Of a stretch of DNA of 64,000 nucleotides, positions 1 through 8,934 are shown piece after piece (position 1 is the first letter of the stretch; every line of letters begins with the position of its first letter). The stretch is from Denitrificimonas caeni DSM 24390 (lineage in GTDB: Bacteria > Pseudomonadota > Gammaproteobacteria > Pseudomonadales > Pseudomonadaceae), in the NCBI RefSeq assembly GCF_000421765.1, contig NZ_ATXQ01000003.1, positions 264,491 through 328,490 of the forward strand, in the 5' to 3' direction. Made by a program: the position numbers and the translations under genes. The notes under the pieces are model-generated. The model saw nothing but the letters and a program-made list of their open reading frames with translations, did no database searches and had not been told where the DNA came from.

Positions 1-33
1 CTGCGCATCTTTTGCACACGGAGCGAAAAAATC

Positions 34-549
34 ATGCGTAAATGGCTGATCCTGCTCTGCGCGCCGCTGATATTAGCGGTGGTGAACCTTGCTATTTGGC
101 AAAATGAAAGGTTAGTTAAGCAGGGCGAAACCGTGCTATTGGAACTGGTGCCAGTGGATCCACGCTCACTAATGCAAGGCGATTATATGGCGCTGCGTTT
201 TGCCATGGCCGACGCGATACGCCAGCAACTCAAAGGTAATAATGAGCGCTTCACGGGTCAGGTGATTGTGCAATTAGATGCAGACAAGCGCGCCAGCTTG
301 GTCGGGCTTGATACGGGCGCAACACTCGAACAAGGGCAATTGCGCCTGCAATTTCGCTTGCGCAATAACCAAATCAAGTTCGCCACCAATGCGTTTTTCT
401 TTCAAGAAGGCACTGGCAGTGTATACCAGCAAGCCAAGTACGGCCTGTTTCGAGTTAACCCTGAAGGTCAGTTGCTGCTAACCCACTTAGTTGATGCAGA
501 GCTGCAAACGCTCGGTCAAGCCAAGCAACTGCAGTCTGCAAAACTCTGA
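34..549 (+). CDS. GDYXXLXY-domain membrane-anchored protein
   Basis: 171-residue protein of unknown function. An N-terminal hydrophobic segment (about residues 4-22) acts as signal anchor and the rest is predicted extracytoplasmic. The family-defining motif appears as MQGDYMALRF near residues 48-57. Family members usually sit next to a DUF2157/DUF4401 multi-spanning membrane protein, which may lie just left of the window edge. The ATG is preceded by a GGAGCG-type ribosome binding site. It is convergent with the next gene, with one base between stop codons. The family assignment is firm; the role is unknown. Confidence 0.85.
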   Translation: MRKWLILLCAPLILAVVNLAIWQNERLVKQGETVLLELVPVDPRSLMQGDYMALRFAMADAIRQQLKGNNERFTGQVIVQLDADKRASLVGLDTGATLEQGQLRLQFRLRNNQIKFATNAFFFQEGTGSVYQQAKYGLFRVNPEGQLLLTHLVDAELQTLGQAKQLQSAKL

Positions 550-550
550 T

Positions 551-994
551 TTAGATAGGTTTAGCACCCATTAGCGCGCTGGTCGCTAATAAAATTAGCA
601 ATACCAAAACAGCCCAAAGCACAGCAAAAATCTGCTGGCGGCGGCTGGCAATTTGTTGATTGGCCAGTTGTGTTTGCCAGCGGCTGAGGTTGTTGTATAA
701 AAAACCACCAAAAATAAACAGCAATGGCAATAAAGCAATGCTGATCATCAACCATTTCTGGCTCAAAGGTCGGCCTGATAGGTGACTTAACCACCAGCCG
801 GTAATCGGCAAGGTTGCTGCTAAGGCGGTAAAAATCGGTAAGCTGATAACACGGGTGCGACGTAACTTTTCTGCCAACACAGCAGAACCTTTACCTTTAG
901 CGCGCCAAACAATGATGATATGCGCCAGCACACCCAGAAGCAGCAAAACAGCCGGCACACTGTGACTGATACGCAACACTAAATAACTGTCCAA
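551..994 (-). CDS. Four-helix integral membrane protein (DUF2269/CopD-like)
   Basis: 147 residues with four hydrophobic helices (about 8-30, 48-68, 80-104 and 118-140). The layout resembles DUF2269/CopD-type inner-membrane proteins. The first helix carries a histidine (SHSVPA) and a second lies in LAHIIIV, as in some small haem or metal-binding membrane proteins, but binding is not demonstrated by sequence. It lies 70 bp downstream of ilvA on the same strand and might be cotranscribed. Function unknown. Confidence 0.65.
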   Translation of the reverse strand: MDSYLVLRISHSVPAVLLLLGVLAHIIIVWRAKGKGSAVLAEKLRRTRVISLPIFTALAATLPITGWWLSHLSGRPLSQKWLMISIALLPLLFIFGGFLYNNLSRWQTQLANQQIASRRQQIFAVLWAVLVLLILLATSALMGAKPI

Positions 995-1064
995 ACCCTA
1001 TTACTCCTAAAATCTATAAACCAATGGCGCATTAAACTGACGACCAGCCTAATGCGTGCTCACC

Positions 1065-2579
1065 CTAACCTAAAAACAACTGATAAGCCGGGTTTTCAGT
1101 TTCATCCCAGTACGGGTAGCCAATTTTATCTAAGGCCTCGGCAAGCAATGGTTGTTCTTCTAACGGAATCTGCAACGCAGCCAGCACCCGACCATCGGCA
1201 GCACCGTGGTTGCGGTAATGGAACATCGAGATATTCCAGCGGCCGCCGAGTTTATTTAAGAAGTTAAACAGTGCGCCCGGACGCTCTGGAAACTCAAAAC
1301 GAAATACCCGCTCACTGGTCACCGCATCCGCATGGCCACCGACCATATGACGAATATGCAGTTTAGCCAGTTCATTCTCAGTCAAATCCAGTACCGGAAA
1401 GCCTTGATCCCGCAAGCTTTCCACCAGCGCAGAGCGCGGATCAAGCTCAGGATGGGTCTGCACGCCAACAAAAATATGTGCGGTGCCATCGGTGTGGTAA
1501 CGGTAATTAAACTCGGTGATCTGACGCTTGCCCACTGCCTCACAGAACTGCTTAAAGCTGCCAGGTTTTTCTGGGATGGTCACTGCGATAATCGCTTCGC
1601 GCTGTTCACCCAGTTCCGCACGCTCGGCGACATGGCGTAAACGGTCAAAGTTAACGTTAGCGCCAGAATCAATCGCCACTAAGTTTTCACCGACAATACC
1701 TGTACGTTCAACATACTTTTTAATCCCAGCTACGGCTAAAGCACCTGCTGGCTCGGTAATAGAGCGAGTATCATCATAAATATCTTTCATCGCCGCACAG
1801 ATTTCATCGGTGCTTACGGTGATCACTTCGTCAACATGGTAGCGGCAAATATCAAAGGTATATTTGCCGATTTGCGTCACCGCAACACCGTCAGCAAACA
1901 AACCCACTTGCGGCAAGATCACTCGCTCACCAGCGGCCATCGCTTGCTGCAGGCAGTTGGAATCATCCGGTTCCACCCCGATAATTTTTACTTCAGGACG
2001 TACATATTTAATGTAAGCCGCCACACCCGCAATCATGCCGCCGCCGCCGCAAGGAACAAATACCGCATGCAGCGGGCCTTGGTGTTGACGCAAAATCTCC
2101 ATCGCTACCGTGCCTTGTCCAGCAATCACATCCGGGTCGTCATAAGGATGGATGTAGACAAACCCTTTTTCTTCAACGAGTTTCAGCGAATGCGCCAAGG
2201 ATTCAGGAAAGGCATCACCGTGCAACACCACCCGCGCGCCACGTGCGCGCACTGCTTTCACTTTAATTTCCGGAGTGGTTTTCGGCATGACAATGGTGGC
2301 TTTAATGCCAAGAAACTTCGCCGCCAAGGCCACGCCCTGAGCATGATTACCGGCCGAGGCTGTGACCACGCCGCAAGCACGCTCTTCAGCACTGAGTTGC
2401 ACAATTTTGTTATAGGCGCCACGAATTTTAAATGAGAAGACCGGCTGTAAATCTTCGCGCTTGAGCAAAACAGTATTGCCTAAACGTTCTGACAGCTGCG
2501 GCGCTGCATGCAGCGGTGTTTCTTGCGCCACATCATAGACACGGGCGTTAAGGATTTTTTTCACATAATGTTCGAGCAT
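1065..2579 (-). CDS. ilvA: Threonine ammonia-lyase, biosynthetic
   Basis: PLP enzyme converting L-threonine to 2-oxobutanoate and ammonia, the first step of isoleucine synthesis. The N-terminal fold-type II PLP domain (about 1-320) has the lysine motif FSFKIRGAYNK (residues 48-58), the substrate loop SAGNHAQG and the phosphate-binding glycine loop PCGGGG. Two C-terminal ACT-like regulatory domains follow (about 325-500), each containing the ACT-type segment EKPGSF or ERPGAL, so allosteric control by isoleucine/valine is expected. The 504-residue length matches the long biosynthetic type rather than the catabolic TdcB type. It is divergent from rpiA. ilvD, later in the same pathway, lies 4.4 kb to the right. 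Confidence 0.97.
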   Translation of the reverse strand: MLEHYVKKILNARVYDVAQETPLHAAPQLSERLGNTVLLKREDLQPVFSFKIRGAYNKIVQLSAEERACGVVTASAGNHAQGVALAAKFLGIKATIVMPKTTPEIKVKAVRARGARVVLHGDAFPESLAHSLKLVEEKGFVYIHPYDDPDVIAGQGTVAMEILRQHQGPLHAVFVPCGGGGMIAGVAAYIKYVRPEVKIIGVEPDDSNCLQQAMAAGERVILPQVGLFADGVAVTQIGKYTFDICRYHVDEVITVSTDEICAAMKDIYDDTRSITEPAGALAVAGIKKYVERTGIVGENLVAIDSGANVNFDRLRHVAERAELGEQREAIIAVTIPEKPGSFKQFCEAVGKRQITEFNYRYHTDGTAHIFVGVQTHPELDPRSALVESLRDQGFPVLDLTENELAKLHIRHMVGGHADAVTSERVFRFEFPERPGALFNFLNKLGGRWNISMFHYRNHGAADGRVLAALQIPLEEQPLLAEALDKIGYPYWDETENPAYQLFLG

Positions 2580-2642
2580 AACGGATTCACTAAACTGTGC
2601 GACAAAGTCAAACAGTCTACTCCACCGTTAACAACTCAACCA

Positions 2643-2669
2643 CATAGATACTATGTAAGTCGCTATAAT
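2643..2669 (+). promoter_or_regulatory. Candidate rpiA promoter region
   Basis: In the 122-bp ilvA-rpiA divergent region there is a perfect -10 hexamer TATAAT at 2664-2669, 27 bp before the rpiA ribosome binding site. A short perfect inverted repeat CATAG-ATA-CTATG (2643-2655) occupies the expected -35 position, where no TTGACA-like box is visible. The palindrome could be a regulator site. The promoter is inferred from sequence only. Confidence 0.4.
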
Positions 2670-2701
2670 TAGCACATAATTTATTTTTCTCGGAGTCTGC
2701 C

Positions 2702-3379
2702 ATGAACCAAGACCAACTTAAGCAAGCCGTTGCTCAAGCAGCGATTGATTATATTCTTCCGCATCTTGAGCCACGCAGCATCATTGGCGTGGGCACAGGC
2801 TCCACGGCAAACTACTTTATTGATTTGCTCGCCCAGCACAAATATGACTTTGCCGGTGCCGTGGCCAGTTCGGAAGCGACAGCTGAACGTTTAAAGCAGC
2901 ATGGCATTAGCGTGCATGATCTTAACTCTGTGCAAGAGCTCAAGTTTTATGTCGACGGCGCAGATGAGTGCAATAAGTATCTGGAATTAATCAAAGGCGG
3001 TGGCGCGGCGCTGACCCGTGAAAAAATTGTTGCCGCAGTCGCCAAAACCTTTATTTGTATTGCCGATGACAGCAAAAAAGTCGGCGTACTGGGTGAGTTT
3101 CCATTGCCGGTTGAAGTGATTCCGATGGCGCGCAGTTATGTCGCACGTGAACTGCTCAAGCTCGGCGGCGATCCGGTCTATCGTACTGGTGTCGTAACAG
3201 ATAATGGCAACGTGATTTTGGATCTACACAATATGCAGATCACTGATCCTCGCGGCCTCGAAGAAAAAATCAATGCATTGGTTGGCGTTGTCTGCAGTGG
3301 CTTATTTGCTCAACGCCCAGCTGATGTTTTGCTACTGGGTACCAGCAATGGTGTCGAAACCCTAGTTCGCGAAAAGTAA
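2702..3379 (+). CDS. rpiA: Ribose-5-phosphate isomerase A
   Basis: Interconverts ribose-5-phosphate and ribulose-5-phosphate in the non-oxidative pentose phosphate pathway. Family motifs are present in order: [15 protein letters not shown] (phosphate-binding loop, residues 30-44), VDGADECN with the catalytic aspartates (around 83-90), and [12 protein letters not shown] (around 95-106). At 225 residues it has the usual length. The ATG is preceded by CGGAG. Divergent from ilvA, which is also the arrangement known in Pseudomonas. Confidence 0.97.
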   Translation: MNQDQLKQAVAQAAIDYILPHLEPRSIIGVGTGSTANYFIDLLAQHKYDFAGAVASSEATAERLKQHGISVHDLNSVQELKFYVDGADECNKYLELIKGGGAALTREKIVAAVAKTFICIADDSKKVGVLGEFPLPVEVIPMARSYVARELLKLGGDPVYRTGVVTDNGNVILDLHNMQITDPRGLEEKINALVGVVCSGLFAQRPADVLLLGTSNGVETLVREK

Positions 3380-3385
3380 AACAAC

Positions 3386-3418
3386 CACTCTGGGCTGCTT
3401 ATCGCGCAGCCTAGAGTG
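3386..3418 (-). terminator. Hairpin between convergent rpiA and WYL genes
   Basis: A 13-bp stem (3386-3398 with 3406-3418, one G-T pair) around a short loop lies between two convergent genes. On the minus strand the stem is followed by a T-rich stretch (GGTTGTTTTAC), so it could terminate the WYL regulator transcript. The plus-strand side has no T-run. Confidence 0.5.
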
Positions 3419-3432
3419 CTGAAAACCCTGGT

Positions 3433-4434
3433 TTAACGAGCTAAAATCTGCCGAGCTTGCTCGCGTATCGCCTCACGCCATTCTTGCGGCTCTAACACGT
3501 CAAAACGCGCACCAAAACCCTGCAGCCACCATAAGGTTTGTTGGTCGTTTGGCACTACTGCAGTCAGTTCAACCCAGCCATCAGCTGCTGGCTCGGAGAA
3601 ACTCTGCTGTTCACTCAAGTGCGTTTCACTGAGCATCCGCGCGGCATCTTGATCAATACGCACACGCAAGGTGACCCATTTTTCCGCACCTTCTGCTGCA
3701 TAACCAAAGCCACCGTTATCGATATAGCTTTGCATATCAAAATCTGCTTTCAAGCGGTATGCCTGAGCACTAGGCGCGGCGGCTAAAATACGTTGTAAAG
3801 GAAACTGGCGAACATCGTCGTAGTCATTCACCGTTGCTAACAAATACGTCACGCTATGGCGGGTGACTAAACCCTGCGGGTGCAACACATAGGTTTTGGC
3901 GCTGTTACTGGTGCGCGCCAGATACTCTACATCCAGTGCTTGTCCCATCAGTAAGGCTTCAGTCACTGCTTGCCAGTTCTGCGGTGCAACTTTAGCCGGT
4001 AATAAAGCTTTACCGTTAGCCACCACCCGCACCTTATTCTTCCACTGCGCAAAACCATTGCTGGTGAGGCTGTCTAAAAACTGGCGCGCCACTTGAAACT
4101 GCACACTCAGCTGATCCGCAGCAACTTGTGGCAGTAAGCCTTTGACGTGCTGCTCAGCTAACACCATGGTTAACGCCGTGGCTGGATCGAGTGCCGGTAA
4201 GTTACTTTTGAAATCGGCTAAAAAGCTCCAGCGAAAGGGTTTCTGCTCACGATCACACACCAATGGAAAAAAGCTCGACATGCGCTCTAAATCCCGCTGA
4301 ATCGTGCGCATTTCCACGCTAAAGCCACGTTCCTCAAGCAGCGCTTTAATCGTCGTTGTCGCTTTAAAGTGCGGTTTACGCGGAATTAACTGCAGCATAG
4401 CTAAATGCCGAAACAACGTATCATGACCACTCAT
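3433..4434 (-). CDS. WYL-domain transcriptional regulator
   Basis: 333-residue helix-turn-helix plus WYL protein. The N-terminal part (about 1-80) resembles the DeoR-like winged helix of this family. The central WYL region is recognisable around residues 165-215 (DVEYLARTS, PQGLVTRHSVTYLLATV, FPLQRILAA), followed by a WCX-type C-terminal extension. WYL proteins sense ligands, often nucleic acids or nucleotides, and several regulate DNA damage or defence genes. Nothing nearby identifies its target. It is 37 bp downstream of the SdiA-regulated gene on the same strand, so the two may be cotranscribed. A good AAGGA lies upstream of the ATG. Confidence 0.88.
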   Translation of the reverse strand: MSGHDTLFRHLAMLQLIPRKPHFKATTTIKALLEERGFSVEMRTIQRDLERMSSFFPLVCDREQKPFRWSFLADFKSNLPALDPATALTMVLAEQHVKGLLPQVAADQLSVQFQVARQFLDSLTSNGFAQWKNKVRVVANGKALLPAKVAPQNWQAVTEALLMGQALDVEYLARTSNSAKTYVLHPQGLVTRHSVTYLLATVNDYDDVRQFPLQRILAAAPSAQAYRLKADFDMQSYIDNGGFGYAAEGAEKWVTLRVRIDQDAARMLSETHLSEQQSFSEPAADGWVELTAVVPNDQQTLWWLQGFGARFDVLEPQEWREAIREQARQILAR

Positions 4435-4471
4435 TTACAGATTTCCTTATGCTATGGGCATCTATCTGAAC

Positions 4472-5410
4472 TTACTGTTCAGCCGTTTTTTGCTCTGACG
4501 CAGCCTTTTTAAATACATAGAATAAATTGGGCTCGCTGACAATGTAAATTGTACCTTGCCCATCCATTGCCACACCTTCAGCCTGATTGATACTGCGAGC
4601 TAAACCGTTAAAGCCCATCGCTAAACTGATAAAGCTGACTGGATTGCCTAGCTCATCGAGCTCTAGCAACATACGCGACTCATCAGACAATACCAATAAA
4701 TGCCCAGTACGCTGATCAATCGTCAGTGAAGAAAAATCGCGCATAAATATCTGGTTTGAAGATAATTCTTGCAAGCTTTGTATAGCTGGCACTGCACCCT
4801 CTTCTAGCTCAGGGAATGGCAAACTAAACAAGCCAAACGGGCTGCGCTCTTTGGCCAGTAACATGCGCTGATTACGTGCATCCCAAGCAATGCCTTCAAA
4901 GCCCTTATTACCGGCATCACTAAAACCTAAGTGAATAGCTGGCAACGCATCACCATCAATAAACTCGGCATCGAGCGGCAAATAAAAGGCGGTTAACTGG
5001 CTACGGCGCTCATCAATAATGGCAATGCGGCCATCACTGAGCACTTCAACACCTTCCGGATCAGAAAAGCCACGCAACTCAACCACACGCAGCACGTCAC
5101 CATCCAAAGACAACTCAACCAATTTAGGTATTTTCCCAGTGACGGTAAACAAGGTATTACTCAGCGGACTCCAGCTCAACCCTGATGTTTCCGACTCCTG
5201 CAAACCAGCCAAAGGTTTGGCTTGTATCACCGCGCGATAACCGGGCAACCAAACGCTATCGGCCTGTTGCTGCAAACTGACACCTTGCTCTTGCCACAAA
5301 AACAGCAAGCGATCATCCCAATGCCAATAACGGACAAGCCCTATCAGAAGGCTAATAGCTGCGATACCCAGCAGGCATAACTTGGGGTACAACTTAAACA
5401 CCTTAAACAT
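4472..5410 (-). CDS. SdiA-regulated domain protein, membrane-anchored beta-propeller
   Basis: 312-residue protein with one N-terminal hydrophobic helix (about 11-28) and a large extracytoplasmic domain matching the SdiA-regulated/YjiK family, which folds as a beta-propeller. Repeated blade-like segments can be seen, such as ETSGLSWSPLSNTLFTVT and DPEGVEVLSDGRIAIIDE. Biochemical function is unknown. The ATG at 5410 is chosen over an upstream GTG at 5416 because AAGG sits at proper spacing only for the ATG. Divergent from rlmI. Confidence 0.85.
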   Translation of the reverse strand: MFKVFKLYPKLCLLGIAAISLLIGLVRYWHWDDRLLFLWQEQGVSLQQQADSVWLPGYRAVIQAKPLAGLQESETSGLSWSPLSNTLFTVTGKIPKLVELSLDGDVLRVVELRGFSDPEGVEVLSDGRIAIIDERRSQLTAFYLPLDAEFIDGDALPAIHLGFSDAGNKGFEGIAWDARNQRMLLAKERSPFGLFSLPFPELEEGAVPAIQSLQELSSNQIFMRDFSSLTIDQRTGHLLVLSDESRMLLELDELGNPVSFISLAMGFNGLARSINQAEGVAMDGQGTIYIVSEPNLFYVFKKAASEQKTAEQ

Positions 5411-5570
5411 GCTCACAACCTTCTAAACGATCATTGCAAATACGCGGCTGAACGCACGCAGACCAACCTAAGACGCCAGGTTGTTATTAAGCGCGACATC
5501 CTACTGCGAAAATCAGACCTGCGCTTAAGACAATCGTTATACTCTGCGTATTGTTTTTTCGGAGAGTCCC

Positions 5571-6767
5571 ATGTCGCTGCCTTCTTTACGCTTAAAATCC
5601 AACGCTGACCGCCGTTTACGCAGTGGTCATTTGTGGCTGTACAGCAATGAAATTGATACTAAACTGTCACCTTTAAGCGATTTTAAAGCCGGTGATCAGG
5701 TGATTGTCGAAACAGCTTCAGGCAAACCTATGGGTGTTGCGGTGATGAGCCCACAAACGTTGGTTTGCGCACGCATCGTTTCACGCGAAACCGAGCACCG
5801 CTTCGATAAATCACTGTTAGTACACCGCCTCAATATTGCTCTGTCATTACGCGAGCGACTGTTTACTGCGCCTTTTTACCGTTTAGTACATGGTGAAGGC
5901 GATCTTTTACCGGGTTTGGAAGTGGATCGTTTTGGCGACATTGTCGTGGTGCAAATCACCGCAGCCTGCATGGAGCCGCACAAAGACATTATTCTTGAAG
6001 CCTTATTACAGGTCTGTAAACCGACTGGCGTACTTTGGCGCAATGACGCCAACACTCGCGATGCCGAAGGTTTAGAGCGTTACTTAGAAGTGGCATACGG
6101 CGAAGTCCCAGAGTGGGTGCAGTTGGTTGAAAATGATTTAGTCTATGTCGCTCCGCTGATGCAGAAAAAAGCTTTAGGTTGGCATTTTGATCAGCGTTTT
6201 AATCGTTTGCAGGCTGCTGTCTACTGCACCGACAAACGCGTGCTGTCGGTCTACAGCGATGTCGGTAGCTGGGCGATTCCTGCGGCATTAGCCGGCGCTA
6301 CGGAAGTGTTGTGTGCCGATGCGTCTGCGCAAGCCTTAGATGCTTTAGAGCAAAATGCGCAGCTCAATGATATCGGTGAAACCCTGCTTTGCGCTGAAGG
6401 TGATGTGCTGGAAACCTTACAAGCTCTGAAAGCCGATGAAGAGCGTTTTGATGTGATCATTGTTGATCCACCAGCCTTTATTAAACGCAAAAAAGACGTG
6501 AAAACCGGTGAGACTGGCTACCGTAAACTCTATGAGCACTGCATTCGCTTGCTCAGCCGTGATGGTATTTTAATTTGCTCATCGCGCTCACCATTTTTCA
6601 CTGAAGAAAGCATGCACAGCACCTTACTGGCAGCCGCTCGACACCTCGATCGCAACATTCAGATTCTTGAACAAAGCGGGCAAAGTGCCGATCACCCAAT
6701 GCATCCGGCCATCCCAGAAACACGTCATCTGAAATACACCGTGTGTCGCATCTTGCCCAACAGCTAA
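5571..6767 (+). CDS. rlmI: 23S rRNA m5C1962-type methyltransferase
   Basis: 398 residues: an N-terminal PUA domain (about 1-75), a central linker, then a Rossmann-fold SAM methyltransferase with the catalytic-site motif DPPAFIKRKKD near residues 301-311 and a later SSRSPF segment. This layout is that of RlmI/YccW, which methylates C1962 of 23S rRNA in E. coli. Some Pseudomonas paralogues are annotated only as class I rRNA methyltransferases, so the exact target base is inferred. CGGAG precedes the ATG, with a plausible -10 TATACT at 5538-5543. Confidence 0.88.
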   Translation: MSLPSLRLKSNADRRLRSGHLWLYSNEIDTKLSPLSDFKAGDQVIVETASGKPMGVAVMSPQTLVCARIVSRETEHRFDKSLLVHRLNIALSLRERLFTAPFYRLVHGEGDLLPGLEVDRFGDIVVVQITAACMEPHKDIILEALLQVCKPTGVLWRNDANTRDAEGLERYLEVAYGEVPEWVQLVENDLVYVAPLMQKKALGWHFDQRFNRLQAAVYCTDKRVLSVYSDVGSWAIPAALAGATEVLCADASAQALDALEQNAQLNDIGETLLCAEGDVLETLQALKADEERFDVIIVDPPAFIKRKKDVKTGETGYRKLYEHCIRLLSRDGILICSSRSPFFTEESMHSTLLAAARHLDRNIQILEQSGQSADHPMHPAIPETRHLKYTVCRILPNS

Positions 6768-6800
6768 GTCAACAGCGTTAACTAGGCTCAAGCAAAACAG

Positions 6801-6832
6801 CGCTGCCCTTTGCCCACCTGCACAGGGCAGCG
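6801..6832. other. Intergenic hairpin between rlmI and ilvD
   Basis: A perfect 9-bp stem (CGCTGCCCT with AGGGCAGCG) lies in the 194-bp rlmI-ilvD gap. It lacks a T-tract on either strand, so it is not a classical intrinsic terminator. It could be an mRNA processing or stability element, or contribute to ending rlmI transcription. No attenuation leader peptide rich in branched-chain codons was seen upstream of ilvD. Confidence 0.4.
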
Positions 6833-6961
6833 TAGAATCAGCAACATTCTCGTCACTACCCTCGGCGAGCCAACGCATGCTTTGCCAACCGCACGGTCAC
6901 CCCGCAGCAACAGTTGCAGATGCGCTTACCGCCCTTATTTTATTTTTTGCAGGAAGTTCTG

Positions 6962-8806
6962 ATGCCTGATTATCGTTCGAAAACCTCAACCTTCGGCCGC
7001 AATATGGCGGGTGCTCGCGCTCTTTGGCGTGCAACCGGCATGAAAGACGAAGATTTTCAAAAGCCGATTATTGCGGTTGCCAACTCTTTCACCCAATTTG
7101 TTCCAGGTCACGTGCACCTAAAAGATATGGGCCAATTGGTTGCTCGTGAAATTGAGCGCGCGGGCGGTGTTGCCAAAGAATTTAATACCATTGCCGTCGA
7201 TGACGGTATCGCGATGGGCCACGACGGCATGCTCTATTCACTACCGAGTCGTGAAATCATTGCTGACTCAGTTGAATACATGGCCAACGCCCACTGCGCC
7301 GATGCCCTCGTGTGTATTTCCAACTGTGACAAAATCACTCCTGGCATGCTGATGGCCGCGTTGCGCCTCAATATCCCAGTGGTGTTTGTCTCTGGCGGCC
7401 CAATGGAAGCTGGGAAAACTAAGCTGGCCAACCACGGCTTAGACTTAGTCGATGCCATGGTGATCGCTGCTGACGATGACGCTTCAGATGAGAAAGTTGC
7501 TGAATACGAGCGCAGCGCTTGTCCAACTTGTGGTTCTTGCTCCGGTATGTTTACTGCCAACTCAATGAACTGCTTGGTTGAAGCCCTAGGCTTAGGCTTA
7601 CCGGGTAACGGTACCGTATTGGCGACCCACGCTGATCGTAAAGAGCTGTTCTTAGAAGCCGGTCGCACCATTGTTGACCTGTGCCACCGCTACTATAAAG
7701 AAAACGACGAATCCGTTCTGCCACGTAATATTGCCAACTTCAAAGCCTTTGAAAACGCGATGACTTTGGACATCGCTATGGGCGGCTCAACCAACACGAT
7801 TCTGCACCTCTTGGCTTCTGCACAAGAAGCAGAGATGGACTTTAACCTGCTGGATATCGACCGTTTATCACGCAAAGTACCGGAGTTGTGTAAAGTGGCT
7901 CCCAATATCCAAAAATACCACATGGAAGATGTACACCGCGCCGGTGGTATCTTCAGTATTTTAGGCTCATTGGCCCGTGGTGGCTTCTTACACACTGATT
8001 TGCCAACCGTACATAGCAAAACCATGGCCGATGCGATTGCTAAATGGGACATCACCCAAACTGACGATGAAGCCGTACACACTTTCTTTAAAGCAGGCCC
8101 TGGCGGCATTCCAACCCAGACTGCATTTAGCCAAGCAACACGCTGGCCAACCCTAGATTTAGATCGTAAAGAAGGCTGTATCCGCAACGTTGAACACGCC
8201 TACTCGCACGAAGGTGGTTTAGCAGTACTCTATGGCAATATCGCGGTGGATGGCTGTGTGGTGAAAACCGCAGGTGTCGATAAATCAATTCACGTCTTTG
8301 AAGGCAAAGCCAAAATTTTTGAAAGCCAAGATTCGGCGGTACGTGGCATTTTGGCCGACGAAGTGCAAGCTGGCGATATTGTTATCATCCGCTACGAAGG
8401 CCCGAAAGGTGGTCCGGGTATGCAAGAAATGCTCTACCCAACCAGCTACCTAAAATCTAAAGGTTTAGGTAAAGAGTGTGCCTTGCTGACCGATGGCCGT
8501 TTCTCTGGTGGTACTTCTGGCTTATCCATTGGTCATGCTTCTCCAGAAGCGGCAGCCGGCGGTGCAATTGGCTTGGTGCAGGAAGGCGATACAATTCTAA
8601 TTGATATCCCTAACCGTACAATTAACCTGCAAATCAGCGATGCAGAACTGGCTGAACGCCGCGTCGCCCAAGATGCCAAAGGTTGGAAGCCGGTTGAAGT
8701 GCGCCCACGTAAAGTGACTACAGCGCTTAAGGCCTACGCCTTATTAGCCACCAGTGCCGATAAAGGTGCAGTGCGCAATAAAGCGATGCTGGACGAATTG
8801 CTTTAA
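6962..8806 (+). CDS. ilvD: Dihydroxy-acid dehydratase
   Basis: Fe-S enzyme that dehydrates 2,3-dihydroxy-isovalerate and 2,3-dihydroxy-3-methylvalerate in valine and isoleucine synthesis. The cluster cysteines are seen in [10 protein letters not shown] and [18 protein letters not shown], and the active-site serine region in [14 protein letters not shown] near the C terminus. The 614-residue length fits the E. coli-type enzyme. The start at MPDYRSKT is chosen because AGGA lies 7 bases before it; an upstream in-frame ATG (6914) has no such site. Confidence 0.97.
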   Translation: MPDYRSKTSTFGRNMAGARALWRATGMKDEDFQKPIIAVANSFTQFVPGHVHLKDMGQLVAREIERAGGVAKEFNTIAVDDGIAMGHDGMLYSLPSREIIADSVEYMANAHCADALVCISNCDKITPGMLMAALRLNIPVVFVSGGPMEAGKTKLANHGLDLVDAMVIAADDDASDEKVAEYERSACPTCGSCSGMFTANSMNCLVEALGLGLPGNGTVLATHADRKELFLEAGRTIVDLCHRYYKENDESVLPRNIANFKAFENAMTLDIAMGGSTNTILHLLASAQEAEMDFNLLDIDRLSRKVPELCKVAPNIQKYHMEDVHRAGGIFSILGSLARGGFLHTDLPTVHSKTMADAIAKWDITQTDDEAVHTFFKAGPGGIPTQTAFSQATRWPTLDLDRKEGCIRNVEHAYSHEGGLAVLYGNIAVDGCVVKTAGVDKSIHVFEGKAKIFESQDSAVRGILADEVQAGDIVIIRYEGPKGGPGMQEMLYPTSYLKSKGLGKECALLTDGRFSGGTSGLSIGHASPEAAAGGAIGLVQEGDTILIDIPNRTINLQISDAELAERRVAQDAKGWKPVEVRPRKVTTALKAYALLATSADKGAVRNKAMLDELL

Positions 8807-8850
8807 TCGCAGGCAGTACGTGCACAGCGGATGAATCCGCGCTGAATAAA

Positions 8851-8884
8851 AAAGCCCCAGTTCTATCTAGGACTGGGGCTTTTT
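8851..8884. terminator. Bidirectional intrinsic terminator (ilvD / mgtE)
   Basis: An 11-bp stem (AGCCCCAGTTC pairing with GGACTGGGGCT, one wobble) around TATCTA is flanked by A5-6 on the left and T5 on the right. It can therefore terminate both ilvD on the plus strand and mgtE on the minus strand. Confidence 0.88.
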
Positions 8885-8934
8885 ACATGTACAGACAACC
8901 GCTAAAAATGCTGTGAACGACACTGGCTAATCTG

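Noticed and set aside
1836..2435. 199-codon plus-strand ORF opposite ilvA
   Set aside because: Antisense shadow of a well-conserved gene; no ribosome binding site, no domain.
7693..8187. 164-codon minus-strand ORF within ilvD
   Set aside because: Lies fully antisense to a strongly conserved enzyme and shows no protein family features.
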